DNA of 64,000 nucleotides from Lutibacter sp. A80. Its GTDB lineage: Bacteria; Bacteroidota; Bacteroidia; Flavobacteriales; Flavobacteriaceae. This document shows positions 53,569 through 63,042 of the stretch, piece by piece. Position 1 is the first letter of the stretch. The number at the start of each line of letters is the position of its first letter. The position numbers and the translations under genes were made by a program. The stretch lies in assembly GCF_022429645.1 (NCBI RefSeq), contig NZ_CP092480.1, positions 3,826,501 through 3,890,500 of the forward strand. Reading direction: 5' to 3'. A model generated the notes under the pieces. That model saw nothing but the letters and a program-made list of their open reading frames with translations, was not told the DNA's origin and did no database searches.

Positions 53569-54822
53569 ATGAGTTTAGAAAGTTTGCCTACAAAATTTTA
53601 TAATGTAGGTTTAAGTTATAAGAAAGCAGATGTAAAAGTACGTGGGGCTTTTAGTTTAACTAAAGAAAATCAAAAACTTTTATTAGCTGAAGCAAAAGAA
53701 AAAGGGATTGAGGGTATTTTTGTTTTATCTACTTGCAACAGAACTGAAATTACAGGATTTGCAAAGCACCCGTTTGAGTTAATTAGTTTATTAACAAAAT
53801 ATTCTAATGGAAATGTAGAAGATTTTATAAATGTTTCTAATGTTTATAAAAATAACGAAGCGGTAAATCATTTATTTAATATTGCAACTGGATTAGATAG
53901 TCAAATATTAGGAGATTATGAAATAGTTGGTCAGTTAAAACAAGCTTATAAATTAGCTAAAAAACTAGGAACTACAAATGCTTATTTAGAGCGATTGATG
54001 AACTTGGTATTGCACGCAAGTAAAAGTGTTAAGAACAATACTAAATTAAGTTCGGGAACAACTTCAGTAGCCTATGCTGCAATTCAATATATTATTAATA
54101 CCGTAGATGATTATAATAATAAAAAAGTTTTAATTTACGGTTTAGGTGAAATTGGAAAAAACACCTGTAAAAATTTATTGGAATATACTTCAAACAAAAA
54201 TATTACATTAGTTAATAGAACGCTTGAAAAAGCAATTGGATTTGAACAAATACACGAGAATGTTAAAGTTGTAGATTATTCTAGTTTAACCGAAGAAATA
54301 CATACAACAGATATTTTAATTGTTTCTACCGGATCAACAACTCCTACAGTTTTAAAAAATCATTTAAAACCAGGTAAAGAATTGTTAATTATTGATTTAT
54401 CAATGCCTGAAAATGTAGAATCTACTGTTAAAAATGAGCCAGGAATTAGATTAATTAATCTAGATGAACTTTCTAAAATTACAGATAATACTATAGAAAT
54501 TCGTAAAAAGCAAATTCCTTTAGCACAAGAAATAATTGAAAAATACAAGCAAGAGTTTAACGATTGGATTTCACATAGAAAATATGTGCCAGCTGTAAAT
54601 GCATTAAAAGAATCGTTAAAGGCAATTCAACATGATGAAATTGATTTTCATTCAAAAAAAATAAAGAACTTTAATGTTGAACATGCAGAGTTTGTTACTA
54701 ACAGAATGATTCAAAAAATAACTACACAATTTGTTAAGCATTTAAAAGATGAAGAAACTTCGGTGGATCAAAGCATAAATGTTATTAGCAAAATATTCGA
54801 CTTAGAAAAAACCGAAATTTAG
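53569..54822 (+). CDS. hemA: Glutamyl-tRNA reductase
   Basis: First committed step of the C5 pathway: reduces glutamyl-tRNA to glutamate semialdehyde. 417 residues from ATG at 53569 (MSLESLPTKFYNVGLSYKK); a longer frame from 53503 would run through the promoter sites. The catalytic C56 is in FVLSTCNRTEITGF, the NADPH domain has KVLIYGLGEIGKNTCKNL, and IGKN; the C-terminal dimerisation helices follow (QHDEIDFHSKKIKN). hemCD follows after one base. Confidence 0.96.
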   Translation: MSLESLPTKFYNVGLSYKKADVKVRGAFSLTKENQKLLLAEAKEKGIEGIFVLSTCNRTEITGFAKHPFELISLLTKYSNGNVEDFINVSNVYKNNEAVNHLFNIATGLDSQILGDYEIVGQLKQAYKLAKKLGTTNAYLERLMNLVLHASKSVKNNTKLSSGTTSVAYAAIQYIINTVDDYNNKKVLIYGLGEIGKNTCKNLLEYTSNKNITLVNRTLEKAIGFEQIHENVKVVDYSSLTEEIHTTDILIVSTGSTTPTVLKNHLKPGKELLIIDLSMPENVESTVKNEPGIRLINLDELSKITDNTIEIRKKQIPLAQEIIEKYKQEFNDWISHRKYVPAVNALKESLKAIQHDEIDFHSKKIKNFNVEHAEFVTNRMIQKITTQFVKHLKDEETSVDQSINVISKIFDLEKTEI

Positions 54823-54823
54823 A

Positions 54824-56425
54824 ATGGATAAAATTATTAGAATTGGTACTCGCTCAAGTGAACTAGCACTTTGGCAAGCAAATACAGTTGCAGAACAGTT
54901 AGAACATTTCGGTCATAAAACAGAAATTGTAAAAATAGATTCTTTAGGAGATGTTGTTTTAGATAAACCTTTATATGAATTAGGAATCACTGGAGTTTTT
55001 ACCAAAAATTTAGATATCGCTCTGTTAAATGGAGAAATAGATATTGCGGTACATTCATCTAAAGATGTACCTACAAAATTACCTGAAGGAATTGTACAAG
55101 CTGCTTATTTAAAAAGAGGGGATTTTAACGATGTATTGGTAATTAAAGATGATGAGAACTTTTTTACAAATGATACTGCAGTAATTGCTACAGGAAGTTT
55201 GCGTAGAAAAGCACAATGGCTATATCGTTACCCACATCATAAAATTACTGGAATTAGAGGTAATGTAATTACGCGTTTGCAAAAATTAGAAGAGAGTGAT
55301 TGGGATGGAGCTGTTTTTGCATCTGCAGGATTAAAAAGATTAAAATTATTACCCGAAAAACAAAAACATATAAAATTAGATTGGATGATTCCAGCTCCAG
55401 CACAAGGAGCTGTAATGATTGTTGCTTTAGAAAAAAATGAAGAAATTTTAGAAGCTTGTAAAGAAATTAATCACGAAGAAACAGCAACTTGCGTAAAAAT
55501 TGAACGTGACTTTTTACAAACCCTAGAAGGAGGCTGTACTGCGCCAATAGGAGCTTTGGCAATGATATTTGAAGATGAAATAAAATTTAAAGGTGCGTTA
55601 TTTAGTCCTGATGGTAAACATAAAATGGAATTTTCTAAAGAAGTTGCCGTTAATAATGCAACTGATTTAGGGAAGTTTGGAGCAAATTACATTTTAGAAA
55701 GAGGCGGTAAAAAAATAATGCGTGAAATAATTGATATAGAAAAATCAACTCTTATATATTCTACAAAAAGTCTTTCTCACGATCAAACAAACCTGCTGAA
55801 CTCTAAAATAGGTGTAACAAGTAGTGATTTTATAACAATTAGAAATAATAGATTAAGACCAATAGTTGTTAAAAAACCAATTAAAAATGTATTATTTACC
55901 AGTCAAAATGCTGTTGAAGCTCTATTAAATAACTTTTCTCCAATGGAATTAGATTTTGAAAATATCTATTGTGTTGGTAGAAGAACAAAACGTTTAATAG
56001 AAAAACGAATTGGTAAAGTGGCTCATATTGAAAATTCAGCGGAGAAACTAGCAAATTATTTAGTTTCGAATTTAAAAGATGATGAAGTTACATTTTTCTG
56101 TGGAAATAAAAGAAGAGATTACCTTCCTACCAAATTAACCGAGAGTGGTATAAAAGTTAATGAAGTTGAATGTTATCAAACGCAATTAACTCCAAGAAAA
56201 ATTGAAGAAAAATATAAAGGAATCCTTTTTTACAGTCCATCCGGTATAGAAAGTTATCTAAAAGATAATATAGCGAATGATATTGTAGCTTTCTGCATTG
56301 GAGAAACTACAGCAGAAGAAGCAAAAAAACACTTTAAAAATGTTGAGATTTCTAAATTATCAACAGTTGAAAGTGTGTTAAAATCTGTAAATAAATATTT
56401 CGAAAAAGTTGTTGAGGAGCATTAG
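54824..56425 (+). CDS. hemCD: Fused hydroxymethylbilane synthase and uroporphyrinogen-III synthase
   Basis: A two-enzyme fusion of 533 residues. The N-terminal half (1-300) is hydroxymethylbilane synthase: IRIGTRSSELALWQAN, the active-site loop around AVHSSKDVPTKLPEG, and the dipyrromethane-binding C238 in TLEGGCTAPIGAL. The C-terminal half (about 315-533) is uroporphyrinogen-III synthase: KNVLFTSQNAVEALLNNF, EKLANYLVSNL, FFCGNKRRDYLP and GILFYSPSGIESYL. One chain thus converts porphobilinogen to the cyclic uroporphyrinogen III. Such fusions are common in this group. It is one base from hemA. Confidence 0.93.
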   Translation: MDKIIRIGTRSSELALWQANTVAEQLEHFGHKTEIVKIDSLGDVVLDKPLYELGITGVFTKNLDIALLNGEIDIAVHSSKDVPTKLPEGIVQAAYLKRGDFNDVLVIKDDENFFTNDTAVIATGSLRRKAQWLYRYPHHKITGIRGNVITRLQKLEESDWDGAVFASAGLKRLKLLPEKQKHIKLDWMIPAPAQGAVMIVALEKNEEILEACKEINHEETATCVKIERDFLQTLEGGCTAPIGALAMIFEDEIKFKGALFSPDGKHKMEFSKEVAVNNATDLGKFGANYILERGGKKIMREIIDIEKSTLIYSTKSLSHDQTNLLNSKIGVTSSDFITIRNNRLRPIVVKKPIKNVLFTSQNAVEALLNNFSPMELDFENIYCVGRRTKRLIEKRIGKVAHIENSAEKLANYLVSNLKDDEVTFFCGNKRRDYLPTKLTESGIKVNEVECYQTQLTPRKIEEKYKGILFYSPSGIESYLKDNIANDIVAFCIGETTAEEAKKHFKNVEISKLSTVESVLKSVNKYFEKVVEEH

Positions 56426-56437
56426 AAATATAGCATA

Positions 56438-56478
56438 CTAATAATTCAATAACTAATAAATAATTAAATAGTATTAAA
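56438..56478. repeat. Weakly heptad-periodic spacer between hemCD and hemB
   Basis: Seven-base steps from 56438: CTAATAA, TTCAATA, ACTAATA, AATAATT, AAATAGT. The period is weaker than in the other spacers, and the sequence is simply AT-rich at its end. Confidence 0.45.
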
Positions 56479-57441
56479 ATGAATAGAACCAGACGTTTAC
56501 GTAAAACAGAAAATATTCGCCGCTTAGTTAGAGAAAATAAACTAACAATAGACGATTTAATTTATCCTTTATTTATAGAAGAAGGTACAAATATTGAAGC
56601 AGAAATTGTTTCAATGCCGGGAATTAAGCGGTACTCTTTAGATACTATTTCAAAAGAATTGGATGAAGTTGTAGCTTTAGATATTCCAGCAGTATTGTTA
56701 TTTGGAATTCCTTCAAAAAAAGATGATACAGGTTCAGAAACTTGGAACGATAACGGAATTATGCAACAAGCAATTCGTTTTATTAAAAAGAATTATCCTA
56801 GTTTGTACGTAATTACTGATGTTTGTTTTTGTGAATATACAAGTCACGGACATTGTGGAATAATTCACGATAATGATGTGGATAATGATGCAACTTTAGT
56901 AAATATATCAAAACAAGTAATTTCACATGCAAAAGCAGGTGTTGATATGGTTGCGCCTTCAGGAATGATGGACGGAATGATTGCAACTATACGTGAAGCT
57001 TTAGACAATACAGGTTTTCCAAATTTACCAGTAATGTCGTATGCTGTAAAATACTCTTCTGCATTTTATGGACCTTTTAGAGATGCTGCAGATTCAGCTC
57101 CATCTTTTGGAGATAGAAGAACATACCAAATGGATCCTTCAAATAGAGATGAAGGGTTGCGCGAAGCAACTTTTGACGATCAAGAAGGGGCAGATATTTT
57201 AATGGTAAAACCGGCCTTGGCTTATTTAGATATTATTAGAGATTTAAAAAATAATTTTGACCGTCCAATTGCGTGTTATAATGTAAGTGGAGAATATGCA
57301 ATGATTAAAGCGGCAGCAGAAAAAGGGTGGATTGATGGTGAACGTGTAATGATGGAAAGCTTATTGTCTATGAAAAGGGCAGGAGCCGATATTATTATTA
57401 CTTATTTTGCTAAAGAGGTAGCAAAATTATTAAAAAAATAA
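56479..57441 (+). CDS. hemB: Porphobilinogen synthase (5-aminolevulinate dehydratase)
   Basis: Joins two 5-aminolevulinates to porphobilinogen. 320 residues. The metal site [14 protein letters not shown] has three cysteines, so this is the zinc-type enzyme. Schiff-base lysines lie in [15 protein letters not shown] and [14 protein letters not shown]. Start [17 protein letters not shown] is typical. The hemL gene follows after 6 bases. Confidence 0.97.
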   Translation: MNRTRRLRKTENIRRLVRENKLTIDDLIYPLFIEEGTNIEAEIVSMPGIKRYSLDTISKELDEVVALDIPAVLLFGIPSKKDDTGSETWNDNGIMQQAIRFIKKNYPSLYVITDVCFCEYTSHGHCGIIHDNDVDNDATLVNISKQVISHAKAGVDMVAPSGMMDGMIATIREALDNTGFPNLPVMSYAVKYSSAFYGPFRDAADSAPSFGDRRTYQMDPSNRDEGLREATFDDQEGADILMVKPALAYLDIIRDLKNNFDRPIACYNVSGEYAMIKAAAEKGWIDGERVMMESLLSMKRAGADIIITYFAKEVAKLLKK

Positions 57442-57447
57442 AACATT

Positions 57448-58740
57448 ATGAAATTAGAAAAATCAATTGAATTATACACTAAAGGAAAAAAACATTTAGT
57501 AGGAGCTGTAAATTCACCAGTAAGAGCTTTTAAATCTGTTGGAGGCGTACCAATTTTTATTGATAAAGCCAAAGGGAGTAAAATTTACGATGTTGATGGG
57601 AATGAGTATGTAGATATGGTATTATCTTATGGCCCAATGATTTTAGGACATAGAAATAGTGTGGTTGAAAAAACTGTAAAAAAATATTTAAAAAACGGTT
57701 ATACTTTTGGCGCTTCTACTAAAGGTGAAATTATTTTGGCAGGTTTAGTTTGTGATGCTTTTCCGGGAATGGATAAAGTTCGTTTTGTAAATTCTGGTAC
57801 AGAAGCTGTTTTAAGTGCAATCCGTTTAGCTAGAGCCTTTACAGGAAAAAATAAAATAATAAAATTTTCAGGTTGTTATCACGGTCATTCAGATGCATTA
57901 TTAGTTGCAGCTGGTTCTGGTTTAGCTACATTAAGTATTCCTGGTAGTAAAGGAGTACCTGATGAGGCTGTTAAAAATACACTTATTGCAGAATATAATA
58001 ATATTGATAGTGTTGAGCACCACCTAAGAAAAGATGATGTTGCAGCTGTTATTATTGAGCCAATAGCTGGTAATATGGGAGTAATTCAGCCTAATAAAGA
58101 TTTTATTGAAGAGTTAAGAGCATTAACAAAAGCTAGTGGTGTTTTATTAATAGCAGATGAGGTAATGACAGGTTTCCGATCTAAATTTGGAGGAGCACAA
58201 GAATTATTAGGTTTTGAAGCTGATATAACTTGTTTGGGAAAAGTTGTTGGAGGAGGTTTTCCTGTAGGAGCTTATGGAGCAAGAAATGAGATTATGGAAA
58301 TGGTATCGCCTTTAGGAGATATGTATCAAGCAGGAACATTGTCAGGAAACCCAATAGCAATGTCTTGTGGAATTGCTACTTTAAAAGAATTAAAAAAACA
58401 GAATCCTTATGCAGATTTTGAAAAAACTGCTGCATTTTTAGAGCGTGAAATGAAAGCCGCTGCTAAAGAAAATGGTATTGATTTACAAGTGAATAGATTT
58501 GGTTCTATGATCAATCCATTTTTTACAAAAGAAAAAGTAGTAGATTTTAAAACAGCGCAAACAAGTGATACTAAAAAGTTTAAAACATTCTTTTGGAAAA
58601 TGATGGAACACGGAGTATTCTTACCACCATCACAATTTGAATCTTGGTTTTTAGCAACAGCTATGTCAAAAAGAGATATTTATAAAGTGCGTTCGGCAAT
58701 ACAAATAGCCATGAAAGCTGTTGCAGATAAATTTAATTAA
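57448..58740 (+). CDS. hemL: Glutamate-1-semialdehyde 2,1-aminomutase
   Basis: PLP enzyme that turns glutamate semialdehyde into 5-aminolevulinate, the step after HemA. 430 residues. PLP lysine K265 is in CLGKVVGGGFPVGAYG; substrate-site segments are AVNSPVRAFKSVGGVPIFID, SYGPMILGH, VNSGTEAVLSAIRLARAFTG and HGHSDALL. The gene order hemA-hemCD-hemB-hemL does not follow the pathway order but keeps the pathway together. Confidence 0.97.
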   Translation: MKLEKSIELYTKGKKHLVGAVNSPVRAFKSVGGVPIFIDKAKGSKIYDVDGNEYVDMVLSYGPMILGHRNSVVEKTVKKYLKNGYTFGASTKGEIILAGLVCDAFPGMDKVRFVNSGTEAVLSAIRLARAFTGKNKIIKFSGCYHGHSDALLVAAGSGLATLSIPGSKGVPDEAVKNTLIAEYNNIDSVEHHLRKDDVAAVIIEPIAGNMGVIQPNKDFIEELRALTKASGVLLIADEVMTGFRSKFGGAQELLGFEADITCLGKVVGGGFPVGAYGARNEIMEMVSPLGDMYQAGTLSGNPIAMSCGIATLKELKKQNPYADFEKTAAFLEREMKAAAKENGIDLQVNRFGSMINPFFTKEKVVDFKTAQTSDTKKFKTFFWKMMEHGVFLPPSQFESWFLATAMSKRDIYKVRSAIQIAMKAVADKFN

Positions 58741-58771
58741 AAGTTTGAGGTATCTAGTAATAAATACTTAA

Positions 58772-58819
58772 TACCAACTATAAGATACCAACTATAAGAT
58801 ACCAACTACCAGATACTAA
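58772..58819. repeat. 14-base tandem repeat with 7-base substructure between hemL and hemE
   Basis: TACCAACTATAAGA at 58772 and 58786 (identical), TACCAACTACCAGA at 58800 (two changes), then TACTAA. Each 14-mer is made of two 7-mers both beginning with TA. The repeat ends 4 bases before the hemE ATG. Confidence 0.85.
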
Positions 58820-58823
58820 AAAA

Positions 58824-59849
58824 ATGATAAAAAACGATTTATTTTTAAGAGCATTAAAAGGAGAAACTGTTGAGCGTCCACCAGTTTGGATGATGCGTCA
58901 GGCAGGAAGATATTTACCAGAGTTTATAGCTATTCGTGAAAAATATGATTTTTTCACACGTTGTAGAACTCCAGAATTAGCTTCAGAAATAACAGTACAA
59001 CCAATTCGTAGATATGGTATGGATGCTGCTATTTTATTTTCTGATATTTTAGTAATTCCTCAAGCTATGAATATTGAGGTTGAAATGAAACCAGGTGTTG
59101 GTCCTTGGTTGCCAAATCCTATTCGATCTCAAAAAGATGTAGACAATGTAATTGTGCCAGATGTAACTGTTGAATTAGGTTATGTTATGGAAGCAATTAA
59201 AGCAACTAAAGAGTTGTTGAATAACGAGATTCCGTTAATTGGTTTTGCAGGTTCACCTTGGACAATCTTATGTTATTGCGTACAAGGTCAAGGTTCAAAA
59301 AACTTTGATAAAGCCAAAGAATTTTGTTTTACACAACCAATTGCAGCGCATACGTTATTGCAAAAAATAACAGATACAACCATTGCTTACTTAAAAGAAA
59401 AAGTAAAATCGGGTGTAAATGCTGTTCAAATTTTTGATTCTTGGGGAGGAATGTTATCTCCAACAGATTATCAAGAATTTTCTTGGAAATACATCAATCA
59501 AATTATTGAAGCATTAAAAGATGATGCGCCAGTAATTGCCTTTGGAAAAGGATGTTGGTTTGCATTGGAAGATATGGCAAATTCAAATGCATCTGCTATT
59601 GGTATTGATTGGACAGTTGCTCCAAAAGTAGCTCGAAAATTAACTGGAAATAAAGTAACTTTACAAGGTAATTTTGATCCTGTTCGTTTGTTATCGCCTC
59701 CAAAAGTAATTAAAACAATGGTAAAAGAGATGATTGATGAATTTGGAAAAGATAAATATATTGTAAATTTAGGTCACGGAATTTTACCACACGTACCTTT
59801 AGATAATGCCAAAGCATTTATTGATGCTGTTAAAGAGTATAATAACTAG
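58824..59849 (+). CDS. hemE: Uroporphyrinogen decarboxylase
   Basis: Removes four carboxyl groups from uroporphyrinogen III to give coproporphyrinogen III. 341 residues. The start region [17 protein letters not shown] carries the signature arginines, and [14 protein letters not shown] the catalytic Asp. The C-terminal [16 protein letters not shown] and [20 protein letters not shown] are typical. hemE is separated from hemL by the tandem repeat and from hemN by another periodic spacer. Confidence 0.97.
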   Translation: MIKNDLFLRALKGETVERPPVWMMRQAGRYLPEFIAIREKYDFFTRCRTPELASEITVQPIRRYGMDAAILFSDILVIPQAMNIEVEMKPGVGPWLPNPIRSQKDVDNVIVPDVTVELGYVMEAIKATKELLNNEIPLIGFAGSPWTILCYCVQGQGSKNFDKAKEFCFTQPIAAHTLLQKITDTTIAYLKEKVKSGVNAVQIFDSWGGMLSPTDYQEFSWKYINQIIEALKDDAPVIAFGKGCWFALEDMANSNASAIGIDWTVAPKVARKLTGNKVTLQGNFDPVRLLSPPKVIKTMVKEMIDEFGKDKYIVNLGHGILPHVPLDNAKAFIDAVKEYNN

Positions 59850-59885
59850 ATAATAGAATTGAGATTTTAATATTGAATAGAATTT

Positions 59886-59924
59886 CATTACTCATTTCTT
59901 ATTACTAACAACTCACTGCTAATT
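59886..59924. repeat. Heptad-periodic spacer between hemE and hemN
   Basis: Seven-base steps at 59886 (CATTACT), 59893 (CATTTCT), 59900 (TATTACT), 59907 (AACAACT) and 59914 (CACTGCT), each ending in CT, then four bases to the hemN ATG. Confidence 0.75.
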
Positions 59925-61283
59925 ATGAAGAATCTAATTCAAAAATATAATATTCCAGGACCAAGGTATACCAGTTATCCAACAGTACCTTTTTGGGATA
60001 AAGAAGGAATTGCTCAACAAGATTGGGAACGTACAGTTAAAAAATCGTTTGACGAAAGTAATGAAGTAGAGGGAATTAGCTTATACATTCATTTACCTTT
60101 TTGCGAAAGTTTATGTACGTTTTGCGCGTGTCATAAAAAAATAACAAAACGTCACGAAGTAGAACAACCTTATTTAGAAACTGTTTTAAAAGAATGGGAT
60201 TTATATTGTGATTTATTGGTTGAAAGACCAAAAATTAGAGAAATTCATTTAGGTGGAGGAACACCAACTTTCTTTTCTTCAGAAAATTTAAAAAAACTAA
60301 TAAACGGAATTTTTAAAAGAGCCGATAAGTTTGAAACTTTTGATTTTAGTTATGAAGGACATCCAAATCATACTTCAGAAGAGCAATTACAAACCTTATA
60401 TGATTTAGGTTCAAGACGAAATAGTTTTGGAATTCAAGATTACGATCCTAAGGTTCAAAAAGCAATACATCGTGTTCAAAGTTTTGAGCAAGTAAAACGT
60501 GTAAACGATTTGTCTAGAAAAATAGGTTATGAATCTATCAGTCACGACTTAATTTTTGGATTGCCTTTTCAAACCGAAGAAAGTATACGAAATACCATAA
60601 AAAATACCATTGAATTAAAACCAGATAGAATTGCTTATTACAGTTATGCACATGTACCTTGGATAAAAGGAGTTGGACAACGTGGTTTTGATGAAAATGA
60701 TTTACCTAAAGATACTGAGAAACGTCATTTATACGAATTAGGAAAACAATTGTTTTTTGATAATGGTTATGTTGAAGTTGGTATGGATCATTTTGCTTTG
60801 CCAACCGATTCGTTACATAAAGCTATGGAATCTAAAAAATTACATAGAAACTTTATGGGGTATACTGCTGGTAAAACCGAATTAATGATTGGTCTGGGAA
60901 TGTCTTCAATTTCAGATTCTTGGTATGCTTTTGCGCAAAATGAAAAAGATGTTGATACCTATACTAAAAAAGTGAATAAAGGAATTATTCCAATTTTTAG
61001 AGGTCATTTATTAACTGATACGGATTTAGTTATTAGAAAACATATTTTAAATTTAATGTGTAACCTAGAAACTGAATGGGATAATAAATTAAGTGAAAAA
61101 GTAAAAACAGAAATTATAGAACGCTTACAAGAGATAATTGACGATGGTTTGGTTGAAGTTTCAAATACTAAAATAACTGTAAAAGAAGAGGGAAGAATGT
61201 TTATTAGAAATATTTGTATGGCCTTTGATTTACGTTTAATTGAAAATAAACCAGAAACCAGAGTCTTTTCTATGACTATTTAA
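59925..61283 (+). CDS. hemN: Oxygen-independent coproporphyrinogen III oxidase
   Basis: Radical-SAM enzyme that converts coproporphyrinogen III to protoporphyrinogen IX without oxygen. 452 residues. The [4Fe-4S] cysteines are C60, C64 and C67 (with C69) in HLPFCESLCTFCACH; EIHLGGGTPTFFSSENL is the SAM site. The start NIPGPRYTSYPTVPFW is typical of true HemN rather than the HemW-like proteins. HemJ then takes the product, so the whole route to haem could run without oxygen up to the HemJ step. It is the last gene of the haem series, followed by a terminator. Confidence 0.96.
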   Translation: MKNLIQKYNIPGPRYTSYPTVPFWDKEGIAQQDWERTVKKSFDESNEVEGISLYIHLPFCESLCTFCACHKKITKRHEVEQPYLETVLKEWDLYCDLLVERPKIREIHLGGGTPTFFSSENLKKLINGIFKRADKFETFDFSYEGHPNHTSEEQLQTLYDLGSRRNSFGIQDYDPKVQKAIHRVQSFEQVKRVNDLSRKIGYESISHDLIFGLPFQTEESIRNTIKNTIELKPDRIAYYSYAHVPWIKGVGQRGFDENDLPKDTEKRHLYELGKQLFFDNGYVEVGMDHFALPTDSLHKAMESKKLHRNFMGYTAGKTELMIGLGMSSISDSWYAFAQNEKDVDTYTKKVNKGIIPIFRGHLLTDTDLVIRKHILNLMCNLETEWDNKLSEKVKTEIIERLQEIIDDGLVEVSNTKITVKEEGRMFIRNICMAFDLRLIENKPETRVFSMTI

Positions 61284-61309
61284 GTGTAATTATAAAAATA
61301 CTTAACTTA

Positions 61310-61341
61310 AACTCGGACATTTAAAATGTTCGAGTTTTTTT
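61310..61341 (+). terminator. Terminator of the haem operon
   Basis: Stem AACTCGGACAT (61310-61320) and ATGTTCGAGTT (61326-61336), 11 pairs including one G-T, loop of five, then a T-run. Confidence 0.9.
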
Positions 61342-61504
61342 ATGCATAATTTGGAGTAAAATCTATCTAGCATATATTTTGTTAAGTATATTAATATGTT
61401 TTTAAGGTTAAGTTTTTTTCAAATCAAATATTATTAAATTTTTTATAGGAAACTCTTGCTAGAATATAAAGCTCAACATATTTAATATTGGGCTATAATT
61501 TTTG

Positions 61505-61512
61505 TAAATTTG
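61505..61512 (+). promoter_or_regulatory. -7 box upstream of the E2 acyltransferase gene
   Basis: TAAATTTG, a TAnnTTTG match, 23 bases before the ATG at 61536. A TTG lies 14 bases upstream, closer than the normal spacing. Confidence 0.5.
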
Positions 61513-61535
61513 CCGAACTTAAAAAAACACACATA

Positions 61536-62849
61536 ATGGCAAAATTTGAAGTAAAAATTCCTAAAATGGGTGAAAGTGTTGCAGAAGCAACTATAACTTC
61601 TTGGTTAAAAGAAGTTGGCAGTAGTGTTGAACTAGATGAAGCAATTGTAGAAATTGCAACAGATAAAGTAGATTCTGAAGTGCCGAGTGAAGTAGAAGGA
61701 ACTTTAATAGAGATATTGTATGATGTTGATAGTGTAGTAAAAGTTGGTGATACCATTGCAATAATTGAAACTTTAGGAGAAAACGAAAGTACAAATACTA
61801 CAGATGAAGTTGAAGTTGTTGATGAAGCTACAACTATTGAATTAGAAAAAGAAGTTAATGAGGTAATTGAAACAACAAGTATAGAAAAAAAATCCGCATC
61901 GGGTAAATTTTATTCTCCTTTAGTTAGAAATATAGCAGAAAAAGAAGGTGTTTCAATTGAACAATTAGAAGCTATTGTTGGAACTGGGAAAGACAATAGA
62001 GTTACAAAAGATGATATTTTTGCATATTTAGAAAGTGGAAAAAATGAAGTTACACCAGTTGAAAAAAAGGAGCCTGTTTCAAAAAATATAATCGAAAATA
62101 AAACTGCAGTAAAACCTGTAACTCCAGTTTCAGTTAATGGAGGTGATGAAATAATTGAAATGAGCAGAATGGGAAAATTAATAGCCCATCATATGTCAGA
62201 GTCTGTTCAAACATCGGCACATGTACAATCATTTATTGAAGTTGATGTAACCAATATTGTTAAATGGAGAAATAAAATTAAAGACCAATTTTTTGCACGT
62301 GAAGGTGAGAAAATAACCTATACTCCAATTTTTATGCAAGCAGTTGCAAAAGCTATTAAACAATATCCAATGATTAATATTTCTGTTGATGGTGATAAAA
62401 TTATCAAAAGAAAAAATATTAATTTAGGAATGGCTGCAGCTTTACCAGATGGAAATTTAATTGTACCGGTAATTAAAAATGCAGATCAGTTAAATTTAGT
62501 TGGAATAACAAGATCTGTAAACGATTTAGCAAATAGAGCTAGAACTGGAAAATTAAATCCAGATGATATTCAAGACGGTACTTATACTGTTACAAATGTT
62601 GGAAGTTTTGGAAGTGTTTTTGGAACTCCAATTATTAATCAACCACAAGTCGCTATTTTAGCTTTGGGTGCTATTAGAAAAGTGCCTGCTGTAATTGAAA
62701 CACCTGAAGGTGATTTTATAGGAATAAGACATAAAATGTTTATTTCACACTCTTATGATCATAGAGTTGTAAATGGTGCATTAGGAGGAATGTTTATAAA
62801 AGTTATTAAAGACTATTTAGAGGCTTGGAGTGTAGATGCTAAATTTTAA
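61536..62849 (+). CDS. 2-oxo acid dehydrogenase E2 (dihydrolipoamide acyltransferase)
   Basis: E2 subunit of a 2-oxo acid dehydrogenase, 437 residues from ATG at 61536 (MAKFEVKIPKMGESVAEA); a frame start at 61488 would run through the -7 box. One lipoyl domain (1-80, lipoyl lysine in IATDKVDSEVPSEVEG), a PSBD (about 125-165: KFYSPLVRNIAEKEGVSI), and the catalytic domain with SHSYDHRVVNGALGGMF. It differs from PdhC in having a single lipoyl domain; the sequence is closest to the branched-chain type but the substrate is not certain. It stands alone; E1 partners are elsewhere. Confidence 0.9.
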   Translation: MAKFEVKIPKMGESVAEATITSWLKEVGSSVELDEAIVEIATDKVDSEVPSEVEGTLIEILYDVDSVVKVGDTIAIIETLGENESTNTTDEVEVVDEATTIELEKEVNEVIETTSIEKKSASGKFYSPLVRNIAEKEGVSIEQLEAIVGTGKDNRVTKDDIFAYLESGKNEVTPVEKKEPVSKNIIENKTAVKPVTPVSVNGGDEIIEMSRMGKLIAHHMSESVQTSAHVQSFIEVDVTNIVKWRNKIKDQFFAREGEKITYTPIFMQAVAKAIKQYPMINISVDGDKIIKRKNINLGMAAALPDGNLIVPVIKNADQLNLVGITRSVNDLANRARTGKLNPDDIQDGTYTVTNVGSFGSVFGTPIINQPQVAILALGAIRKVPAVIETPEGDFIGIRHKMFISHSYDHRVVNGALGGMFIKVIKDYLEAWSVDAKF

Positions 62850-63042
62850 AGCAGTCAGATTTTTTATTTTATTCTAAAAAAATATTTTATTAAAATATCT
62901 GTATTGTTGAGGTTAAACCATTTTAATTTCATACAATATGGATATTGTTAATTTAAAATAATATAAACGGATTCTCGAAAAGTTTCAATTATGGAGCTTT
63001 ATTTATCTTAAAATTTATTGATTTTTATTAAAAATTATAACT

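Noticed and set aside
58772..58819. CRISPR-like repeat
   Set aside because: The units are 14 bases, directly adjacent with no spacers, and there are no cas genes in the window.
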